Origin: an uncultured Oscillospiraceae bacterium
GTDB taxonomy: Bacteria > Bacillota > Clostridia > Oscillospirales > Oscillospiraceae
Assembly: GCA_934589065.1 (NCBI GenBank)
Contig: CAKTNN010000010.1
Span: forward strand, 1 to 64,000
Direction: 5' to 3'
DNA length: 64,000 nucleotides
The translations under genes and the position numbers were made by a program. The notes beneath the pieces are model-generated. The model did not search any database and was not told the DNA's origin. It was given only the letters and a program-made list of their open reading frames with translations. Positions 57,731 through 64,000 of this stretch are shown one piece after another. The number at the start of each line of letters is the position of its first letter. The first letter of the stretch is position 1.

Positions 57731-58641
57731 TCAGAAGACCCAAGCCCGAACGCTTCCGCCTGCGCAGAACCATGATGTTCATGAACGCCCAGAAGCCCGG
57801 CCTCATTAAGGACGCCTATATTTACGGCTGCGATTCCATCATGCTGGATCTGGAGGATGCCGTGGCTGAGAACCAGAAGGATTCCGCCCGGTTCAGCCTC
57901 TACCATGCCCTGACCACCATCGACTATGGTTCTACCGAGGTCATCGTTCGCATCAATGGCCTGGATACGCCCCATTGGCAGGAGGATATCCGGGTGTGCG
58001 TCGCCGGCGGTGCCGACGGCATTCGTATCGCCAAGTGCGAAAGCGCCCAGGATGTGCACACCGTTGAGGCCGCAGTAGAGGCCGCCGAAAAGGAATTCGG
58101 CGTAGAAGTGGGCCGCACCCTGCTGATGGCGGCTCTGGAGAGCCCCAAGGGCATTCTGAATGCCTACGAAATCTGCTCCGCTTCCGACCGGATGTTCGGC
58201 GTTGCCATTTCCGGCGGCGACTTCCGCAAGTGTATGCAGACCAAGTTCAGCCCCGATGGCGTGGACATGCTGGCTGCCCGGGGGCAGATGCTTCTGGCTG
58301 CCCGTGCCGCCGGTATTCAGTGCTTTGATACGGTGTTTACCGATCTGGACGACAACGAGGGCTTCAAGGCAGAGGTTCTGCAGAACAAGGCCATGGGCTT
58401 TGACGGCAAGAGCCTGATCAACCCCAAGCAGATTCGCCTGGTGCACGAGGTGTTTGCGCCTTCCGAGAAGGAAGTCAGGCAGGCCGAGGCCATTGTCCGT
58501 GCCTACAAGGAGCAGTCCGCTGCCGGTGTTGGCGTGTTCACCGTCAATGGCAAGATGATCGATATCGCCTTTATTCCCGGTGCAGAGCGTACACTGCGCC
58601 TGGCAAAGGCTTGCGGTATGTATGAGGGGGATCTGGTATGA
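57727..58641 (+). CDS. citE: Citrate lyase beta subunit (citryl-CoA lyase)
   Basis: The 304-residue product is a TIM-barrel of the HpcH/HpaI group. RRTMMFMNAQKPGLI, IMLDLEDAVAENQKDSAR, VIVRINGLDT, ALESPKGILNAYEI and GGDFRKCMQT provide CoA- and Mg-binding residues. It splits citryl-ACP to oxaloacetate and acetyl-ACP. It overlaps citD and citF by 4 bases each, so translation is probably coupled. Confidence 0.95.
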   Translation: MIRRPKPERFRLRRTMMFMNAQKPGLIKDAYIYGCDSIMLDLEDAVAENQKDSARFSLYHALTTIDYGSTEVIVRINGLDTPHWQEDIRVCVAGGADGIRIAKCESAQDVHTVEAAVEAAEKEFGVEVGRTLLMAALESPKGILNAYEICSASDRMFGVAISGGDFRKCMQTKFSPDGVDMLAARGQMLLAARAAGIQCFDTVFTDLDDNEGFKAEVLQNKAMGFDGKSLINPKQIRLVHEVFAPSEKEVRQAEAIVRAYKEQSAAGVGVFTVNGKMIDIAFIPGAERTLRLAKACGMYEGDLV

Positions 58642-60194
58642 TTAATGCAGTAGGTAGAGATATTCCCGATGAGCTGCTGGTAAACGGCAAAGAGGTTTAC
58701 CAGGGCAAGAACTATATGGATGGCAAGTACCTGCAGAAGGCCGCCCCCAGAACCCGCCGGTATGAAAAGCCCCAGGAGTCCAAGATTGTGGATTCCATTG
58801 TAGAGGCCCTGAAGAACTGCGGTGCCAAGGACGGCATGACCTTCTCCTTCCACCATCACCTCCGTGACGGCGACTATGTGGTAAACATGGTTATGAAGGC
58901 CGCCATTGAAGAGCTGGGGCTCAAGGATCTGACCATCGCCGCTACCAGCCTGGGCAGCGCTCACGATCCCATTGCAGATTATATTGAGGAGGGCAAGGTC
59001 ATCGGCATTCAGACCTCCGGCATCCGCGGACGGATGGGCGAGGTCGTTTCCGCCGGTAAGCTGAAGACCCCTGCCATTATCCGCTCCCACGGCGGTCGTC
59101 CCCGGGCCATTGAGGCAGGGGAGGTACATATCGATATCGCCTTTGTGGCAGCCCCCACCTCCGATTGCGTCGGCAATTGCCGGGGCATTGGCGGCAAGAG
59201 CAACTGCGGCTCCATGGGCTATGCCATGACCGATGCCAAGTATGCCGACCACGTGGTGGTTGTCACCGATTGCCTGGTGGATTTCCCCAATATGCCCGCT
59301 TCCGTAGAAGCCATTGATGTGGATGCCGTTGTGGTGGTGGATTCCATCGGCAACCCCAAGAAGATCGCCTCCGCCGCTGCCCGCATCAGCCAGAACCCCA
59401 GAGACCTGATGATGGCGGAGAACGTGGCAAAGGTCATTGCCTCCACCCCTTATTTTAAGGACGGCTTCTCCTTCCAGACCGGTGTGGGCGGCCCCTCTCT
59501 GGCAGCCAACCTCTTCCTGGAAAAGTATATGGACGAGCGCAACATCAAGATGGGCTGGGCCATTGGCGGTATTTGCGGCCCCATGGTAGAGCTGCTGAAA
59601 AAGGGCAAGGTCGGCAAGGTCATTGACGTGCAGGACTTTGATCTGGATGCGGTCAACTCCATCAACCAGACCCCCAACCACTTTGAAATGTCCGCTTCCC
59701 AGTATGCCAACCCTGCAAACAAGGGCGCATTTGTGAACAAGTTGGATTTCGTGGTGCTGGCTGCTCTGGAAATCGATACCGGCTTTAATGTCAACGTTCT
59801 GACCGGCTCCGATGGCGTGCTTCGCGGCGCACCCGGCGGTCATCCCGATACTGCTGCAGGCAGCAAGGTCTGCATCATCGTCACCCCTCTGACCCGTGGC
59901 CGCATGGCAACCGTCTGCGAAAAGGTGGTTACCGTTACCACCCCCGGCGACTGTGTGGATGTTCTGGTTACCGATTACGGCATTGCCGTCAACCCCCTGC
60001 GTCCTGACCTCATCGAGTGCCTGGACAATGCAGGTATCCCCCATGTTTCCATTGAGAGCCTGAAGGACAAGGCCTACTCCCTGGTAGGCACTCCCGATGA
60101 TCTGGAGTGGGAGGACAAGGTGGTTGCCGTTCTGGAAGCCCGTGACGGAACCATTCTGGACGTTGTCCGGAAGATTAAGCCCCTGTCCCTGTAA
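58638..60194 (+). CDS. citF: Citrate lyase alpha subunit (citrate:acetyl-ACP transferase)
   Basis: The 518-residue product matches CitF in length. Segments such as MTFSFHHHLRDGDYVVNMV, GVGGPSLAANLFLEKYM and VLTGSDGVLRGAPGGHPDTA are typical of the CoA-transferase-like alpha subunit. It swaps acetyl on CitD for citrate. It starts within the citE stop. A weak hairpin and 92 bases separate it from the transporter gene. Confidence 0.96.
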   Translation: MINAVGRDIPDELLVNGKEVYQGKNYMDGKYLQKAAPRTRRYEKPQESKIVDSIVEALKNCGAKDGMTFSFHHHLRDGDYVVNMVMKAAIEELGLKDLTIAATSLGSAHDPIADYIEEGKVIGIQTSGIRGRMGEVVSAGKLKTPAIIRSHGGRPRAIEAGEVHIDIAFVAAPTSDCVGNCRGIGGKSNCGSMGYAMTDAKYADHVVVVTDCLVDFPNMPASVEAIDVDAVVVVDSIGNPKKIASAAARISQNPRDLMMAENVAKVIASTPYFKDGFSFQTGVGGPSLAANLFLEKYMDERNIKMGWAIGGICGPMVELLKKGKVGKVIDVQDFDLDAVNSINQTPNHFEMSASQYANPANKGAFVNKLDFVVLAALEIDTGFNVNVLTGSDGVLRGAPGGHPDTAAGSKVCIIVTPLTRGRMATVCEKVVTVTTPGDCVDVLVTDYGIAVNPLRPDLIECLDNAGIPHVSIESLKDKAYSLVGTPDDLEWEDKVVAVLEARDGTILDVVRKIKPLSL

Positions 60195-60286
60195 GCAAAG
60201 ACATTCAGGGGGCCGAGTTGCCCCCTTGTGTACAAAAATTCCCAGCAATCAGAAATAGAAACGTAAAAAAGAAAGGAATTTCAAGA

Positions 60287-61675
60287 ATGAGTAATACCGT
60301 TGTTGGCCTGCTTGGCCTGGTAACCATTGTTGCCATCGTTGTTACCCTTTTTAAGAGCAAGACTCAGCCTGCCATTGCATTTATTGTTTATCCTGCCATT
60401 CTGGGCCTGATTCTGGTTCTGGGCGGACGTTTTAGCTTTGATAACCTGGCTGCCATGATCAAGGCCGGTTTCAATTCCACCGCCCCCACCGCTGCTCTGT
60501 TCGTGTTCTCCGTGCTGTACTTCGGCATTATGACCGATGCCGGTATGTTTGATGTGATCATCGGCAAGCTGCTGAAGCTCATCGGCAACAATGTTGTGGG
60601 CGTGTGCGTTATGACCTGCGTCATTGCCCTGATCGGCCACCTGGATGGCGGCGGCGCTTCCACCTTCTGCATCGTGGTTCCCGCTATGCTGCCCATCTAC
60701 AAGAAGATGAATATGCGTCCCACCAGCCTGCTGCGGATTGCCGTTCTGGCTATGGGCGTCCTGAACCTGATGCCCTGGGCCGGCCCCACCATGCGTGCCG
60801 CTACCGTTCTGGGCATGGAGGCCGGTGCTCTGTGGAACACCATCATCCCCATCCAGATTTTCGGTATTGTCCTGGCTCTGGCACATGCCGTTCTCACCGG
60901 CTTCCAGGAGAAGAAGCGCGGCGCAGGCCTGCCTGCCGGCGCTACCCTGGACCTGGTTGAGAGCAAGTCCGACGAAGAGAAGGAGCTGGCTCGTCCCAAG
61001 CTGTTTGCCTTTAATCTGATTCTTACCGTTGCCGTTATCGCAATGCTCATCTGGGATGTGTTCCCCTCCTACGTGCCCTTCATGCTGGGCGTTGCCATTG
61101 CTCTGTTCGTCAACTATGGCGCCACCGCTAAGATGCACAAGAAGATCATCAACCTGCACGCCGGCCCCGCACTCATGATGTGCTCCACCCTGATGGGCGC
61201 TGCCGTTCTGATGGGCATCCTGACCACCTCCTTCATCATGAAGGACGGCAAGCTGGTTGCTGCCGGTGTGAAGGTTATGGAAGTTGACGTGCCCAGCGTT
61301 GTTCGCTGCCTGGCTGGCATTATTCAGGCCATCCTGCCCGCTGCCATCGGTCAGCACCTGCCCCTGGTTATCGGCATCCTGTCCGTGCCTCTGGCTCTGG
61401 CCTTCGATACCGATTCCTACTTCTTCGGTATGCTGCCCGTTATCATTGCCATCGGTCAGAGCTTCGGCGTGGAGCCCCTGCCCATTGCTGTGGCTATGGT
61501 CGTCTGCCGGAACTGCGCTACCTTCATCAGCCCCATGGTTCCTGCTACTCTGCTGGGCACCGGCCTTGCAGACGTGGAAATCGAGGATCACATCAAGGCA
61601 AGCTTCCTGTACGTTTGGGGCTTCTCCATCCTGTGCATGATCTTTGCTGTGATCGTGGGGATTATGCCTCTGTAA
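60287..61675 (+). CDS. CitMHS family citrate transporter
   Basis: The 462-residue membrane protein has about 12 helices. The family signatures are IGHLDGGGASTF, the LMPWAGPTMRAATVLGME segment, and QHLPLVIGILSVPLALAFDTDSYFFGMLPV. CitMHS proteins bring in citrate with a divalent metal and protons. ATG 60287 follows GAAAGGA. It is last in the citDEF transcript, feeding the lyase, and is closed by a terminator. Confidence 0.93.
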   Translation: MSNTVVGLLGLVTIVAIVVTLFKSKTQPAIAFIVYPAILGLILVLGGRFSFDNLAAMIKAGFNSTAPTAALFVFSVLYFGIMTDAGMFDVIIGKLLKLIGNNVVGVCVMTCVIALIGHLDGGGASTFCIVVPAMLPIYKKMNMRPTSLLRIAVLAMGVLNLMPWAGPTMRAATVLGMEAGALWNTIIPIQIFGIVLALAHAVLTGFQEKKRGAGLPAGATLDLVESKSDEEKELARPKLFAFNLILTVAVIAMLIWDVFPSYVPFMLGVAIALFVNYGATAKMHKKIINLHAGPALMMCSTLMGAAVLMGILTTSFIMKDGKLVAAGVKVMEVDVPSVVRCLAGIIQAILPAAIGQHLPLVIGILSVPLALAFDTDSYFFGMLPVIIAIGQSFGVEPLPIAVAMVVCRNCATFISPMVPATLLGTGLADVEIEDHIKASFLYVWGFSILCMIFAVIVGIMPL

Positions 61676-61743
61676 GTTTCTGCGGAATTCCCAATCGAGC
61701 GGAAAGGGAAGTGCGGATTGCTTTTCTCGCACTTCCCCCGCAA

Positions 61744-61792
61744 AAGCCTCAGAAAGCCGGTGCTGGGCGGCTTTCTGAGGCTTCTGTTTTTT
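61744..61792 (+). terminator. Terminator after the citrate transporter
   Basis: AAGCCTCAGAAAGCC and GGCTTTCTGAGGCTT form a long stem, followed by TTTTTT. Confidence 0.92.
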
Positions 61793-61806
61793 GGAGCATA
61801 AAAAGG

Positions 61807-61870
61807 AAACTGCCATTGCAAACCAGTCCCATTTCCCCTCCGGTGCTGACTGGCCTGGAATGGCAGTTTT
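61807..61870. terminator. Second hairpin after the citrate transporter, repeat-like
   Basis: AAACTGCCATT..ACCAGT pairs with ACTGG..AATGGCAGTTT. The stem contains cattgcaaacc and ctggaatgg, recalling the dispersed repeat ends. A T-rich tail follows. The rest of the 334-base gap holds only the next promoter. Confidence 0.75.
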
Positions 61871-61950
61871 CTTCTTCCTTTTGATCTTTTTGCCCCATAA
61901 GGCGACTTTCTGCAACAAACTCTTTGGATAAAAACACCCGGCCTTCGTCC

Positions 61951-61979
61951 TTCACAAAGGGGGAAAAATGGTATATACT
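61951..61979 (+). promoter_or_regulatory. Promoter of the citXG-citC transcript
   Basis: TTCACA and TATACT are separated by 17 bases. Its position argues against upstream start codons for citXG. Confidence 0.55.
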
Positions 61980-62009
61980 AATGCTACCAAACAGTGGGAG
62001 TTGATGGTG

Positions 62010-63347
62010 ATGATCGTATCCTTGCCGGAAATGCTGGATGCCAGAGAGCGCCGGGCTACCCGGCAGCAGGAACTTTTGCAAGCCTATAATAAGCCTATGA
62101 TTTCCTTTACCATGAATATCGCCGGGCCCATTAAGGATAGCCCGCTCATCTACCGGGGCTTTGAAATCGGTCTGCGGGATTTGGAGCAGGTGCTTTCCGT
62201 GGAGGGAATCCGGTGCCTGCATCGGGAGGTGATCCGGGAAAAAACCGGCAGCGAGGCAAGGCTGGTTTTGGACGCCCCCGGAGAAAAGCTGAAATTGCTT
62301 ACCCAGGAGCTGGAGGATTTTTCTGCTCTGGGGCGGCTGTATGATATGGATGTGCTGAGCCCGGATGGGCAGAAGCTTCAGCGGGAGGAACCCAGAAGGT
62401 GCCTCATTTGCGGGGAAGTCGCCCAGGTCTGCGCCAGAAGCCGGAAGCACACCGTAGCCGAGCTTCAGGAGAAAACCACCACCATTTTGCAGGAGGCAAC
62501 CCTGGAAGAAGACGCCATTTATGTTGCCGCCCTTGCCCAGCAGGCGCTGCTGTATGAGGTGGGCATTACCCCGAAGCCCGGCCTTGTGGATCGGCAGGAC
62601 AACGGCAGCCATAAGGATATGGATTTTTTCACCTTCCAGCGCAGTGCCGCCGTTCTGGGGCCGTATTTTAAAACCTGCTACCGCATCTGTGCGGAAACCC
62701 GGCAGGAGCCTGCCGATGCGGCGTTTGAAAAGCTGCGCTTTCCCGGCAAGCTGGCGGAGGGGAAGATGCGTGCAGCCACCGGAGGCGTAAATACCCACAA
62801 GGGGGCGATTTTCTCCCTGGGCATTCTCTGCGGCGCTCTGGGCAGAATAGACCGGGAAAACTGGAAGCATCCCGAAGCGGTGCTTTCCGAATGCGCCCGG
62901 ATGACCCAGAACCTCATTGCCCAGGATCTTGCTTCCCTACAGCCTTTTCCCGGGGAAACCGTTGGGCAAAAGCTCTACCTGCGCTATGGCATTACCGGCG
63001 TCCGGGGCCAGGCGGCTGCCGGATTCCCGGAGGTGCTGCAGATCGGCCTTCCCAAGCTGGAGGAGGGGCTGGTCCGCGGCCTGAGCCTCAACGATGCCGC
63101 CTGCGCCGCGCTCCTGGCCCTGATTGCCGACACGGTGGATACCAATATGATCAGTCGCGGCGGCGTGGATTTACAGAAGGAAACGGCCCGTAAAATCCGG
63201 ACGCTCCTGGCGGAAACGCCCTTCCCGGACAGGGAAGCTCTGGAGGCGCTCAACGATGCATTTGTAGAAAAGAACCTATCCCCCGGCGGCTGTGCCGATC
63301 TTCTGGCAATGACGCTGCTGCTGCATTTTTTGAAGGAGGACGCGTAG
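62010..63347 (+). CDS. citXG: Fused CitX-CitG: holo-citrate-lyase synthase and triphosphoribosyl-dephospho-CoA synthase
   Basis: The 445-residue product has a CitX domain (about 1-165: LPEMLDARERRATRQQELL, CLHREVIREKTGSEA, RRCLICGEVAQVC) joined to a CitG domain (about 170-445: GITPKPGLVDRQDNGSHKDMD, GGVNTHKGAIFSLG, RGQAAAGFPEV). CitG makes the prosthetic-group precursor from ATP and dephospho-CoA; CitX attaches it to CitD Ser14. ATG 62010 is chosen by GGGAG spacing and the promoter position. Fused forms are known in some bacteria. Confidence 0.92.
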   Translation: MIVSLPEMLDARERRATRQQELLQAYNKPMISFTMNIAGPIKDSPLIYRGFEIGLRDLEQVLSVEGIRCLHREVIREKTGSEARLVLDAPGEKLKLLTQELEDFSALGRLYDMDVLSPDGQKLQREEPRRCLICGEVAQVCARSRKHTVAELQEKTTTILQEATLEEDAIYVAALAQQALLYEVGITPKPGLVDRQDNGSHKDMDFFTFQRSAAVLGPYFKTCYRICAETRQEPADAAFEKLRFPGKLAEGKMRAATGGVNTHKGAIFSLGILCGALGRIDRENWKHPEAVLSECARMTQNLIAQDLASLQPFPGETVGQKLYLRYGITGVRGQAAAGFPEVLQIGLPKLEEGLVRGLSLNDAACAALLALIADTVDTNMISRGGVDLQKETARKIRTLLAETPFPDREALEALNDAFVEKNLSPGGCADLLAMTLLLHFLKEDA

Positions 63348-64000
63348 TGGGCGAATATGTGCTAACCCAGGTGCAGGACAAGGCAACCCTTGCCCAGGTG
63401 GATGCGCTTCTGCAGCAGGAGGGCATCACCAGGGACGGAAACCTGGATTATATTGCAGCTATGCTGGATGAAGAGGGCAATGTGATTGCCACCGGCAGCT
63501 GCTTTGGGCAGACCCTGCGGTGCTTTGCCGTGAGCACGGAGCACCAGGGGGAGGGGCTGCTGAATCAGATCATCTCTCACCTGATGGAGTATCAGCTGAG
63601 CCGGGGCAATAGCCACCTGTTCCTGTATACCAAGGTGAAAACCGCCAAGTTTTTTGAAAGCCTGGGCTTTTACGAAATTGCCAGGGTAGAGGGCACGCTG
63701 GTATTTATGGAGAATCGCCGCAGCGGCTTTCCCGGGTATTTGAAGAATCTGGAAAAAACGGCCCGGCCCGGTCTCAGTGCTGCCATTGTGATGAACGCCA
63801 ACCCCTTTACCCTGGGCCATCAGTACCTGGTGGAAACCGCTGCCGCCCAGTGTGATACCCTCCACCTGTTTGTCCTCAGCGAGGACGCCAGCCTGGTTCC
63901 CTTTTCCGTGCGAAAGGAGCTGGTGCGCCTGGGCACGGAGCACCTGAAAAATGTGGTGCTCCATGATTCCGGCCCATATATGATCAGCAATGCCACCTTC
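63347..64000 (+). CDS. citC: Citrate lyase ligase CitC (3' truncated by the window)
   Basis: The 218 visible residues start at GTG 63347, sharing one base with the upstream stop (TAGTG), with AAGGAGG 7 bases before. The N-terminal half is GNAT-like (TGSCFGQTLRCFAVSTEHQGEGLL, FFESLGFYEIAR). Then comes a nucleotidyl-transferase motif NANPFTLGHQYLVE. CitC acetylates the CitD cofactor with acetate and ATP, switching the lyase on. The C-terminus lies beyond the window. Confidence 0.94.
   Translation, partial: MGEYVLTQVQDKATLAQVDALLQQEGITRDGNLDYIAAMLDEEGNVIATGSCFGQTLRCFAVSTEHQGEGLLNQIISHLMEYQLSRGNSHLFLYTKVKTAKFFESLGFYEIARVEGTLVFMENRRSGFPGYLKNLEKTARPGLSAAIVMNANPFTLGHQYLVETAAAQCDTLHLFVLSEDASLVPFSVRKELVRLGTEHLKNVVLHDSGPYMISNATF

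Noticed and set aside
58503..61918. Two long minus-strand frames opposite citF and the citrate transporter
   Set aside because: They mirror conserved plus-strand genes, are low-complexity and have no start signals.
61968..62009. Earlier start codons for citXG
   Set aside because: ATG 61968 precedes the predicted -10 box, and ATG 62004 stands too close to the ribosome site.
1..64000. tRNA, rRNA, phage or transposase genes
   Set aside because: No cloverleaf with CCA-type ends, rRNA stretch, integrase or transposase motif was recognised on reading; a tRNAscan or HMM run could still find a diverged one.

Overview
The window reads as chromosomal DNA of a Gram-positive, probably spore-forming anaerobe of the class Clostridia, most likely the Oscillospirales (Ruminococcaceae/Oscillospiraceae-type gut bacteria). 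The reasons are the GC-rich coding style, the Firmicutes-type gene blocks (rplU-prp-rpmA-obgE; ylxM-ffh-rpsP-khpA-rimM-trmD), the N-terminally extended L27 with its dedicated protease, a T-box leucine leader, a CD1247-type acidic protein, a DUF3794/LysM spore-associated protein and extended -10 promoters. The assignment is inferred from gene content; no database search was possible. No rRNA, tRNA, CRISPR array, transposase or phage gene was found.

Layout. 1-7.3 kb: 3' end of class II fructose-bisphosphate aldolase, then L21/Prp/L27/Obg, then a YmdB-like phosphodiesterase with an SbcD/SbcC-like (YhaO/YhaN-like) pair. 7.3-14.3 kb: an unknown convergent gene, a YqeG-type phosphatase, an M24 peptidase, EF-P, an acidic zinc-ribbon protein, pyruvate kinase and a MATE exporter. 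14.4-25.8 kb: ThrE-type exporter, DegV, a metal-binding HMA peptide with an alpha/beta hydrolase, a 43-codon ORF with truA and an ArsC-like protein, a 0.6-kb repeat array, an alanine/sodium symporter, an aminotransferase, an RluA-type synthase, an aldo/keto reductase and an exonuclease/zinc-finger fusion. 26-33.5 kb: MATE and coaBC on the minus strand, diverging from a T-box-controlled leuA-leuC-leuD-leuB operon. 33.6-45.8 kb: VanZ, DUF362, an LRR-type lipoprotein, YajC, a PHP phosphatase, GNAT, the SRP/ribosome-maturation operon, a WYL regulator and endonuclease IV. 45.9-49 kb: an FHA-SEDS fusion with a class B penicillin-binding protein. 49.2-54.3 kb: a complete branched-chain amino-acid ABC transporter (livJHMGF) behind a leader ORF and terminator. 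54.6-56.1 kb: SPOCS/LysM protein. 56.3-64 kb: a citrate fermentation locus, with a LysR regulator divergent from citD-citE-citF, a CitMHS transporter, a citX-citG fusion and citC, which runs off the window.

Three layers lie between the genes. (1) A dispersed repeat family starts with cgtcattgcgaacc and ends with cggaatgacg; each end carries an internal palindrome whose sequence changes while pairing is kept. It occurs at about nine places, including a 150-bp-period tandem array at 19.4-19.9 kb. (2) Many promoters share the form TTGnnn-N16/17-TGC-TATAAT. (3) There are several notable control regions: the leucine T-box, twin 22-bp palindromes bracketing the ylxM-ffh promoter, a leader ORF whose stop codon abuts a terminator before livJ, and two hairpins separating livJ from livH.

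Functionally the window joins core translation and secretion genes, leucine synthesis and branched-chain amino-acid uptake (each with its own leader control), cell-wall synthesis, and citrate uptake and cleavage with dedicated cofactor synthesis and activation of the lyase.
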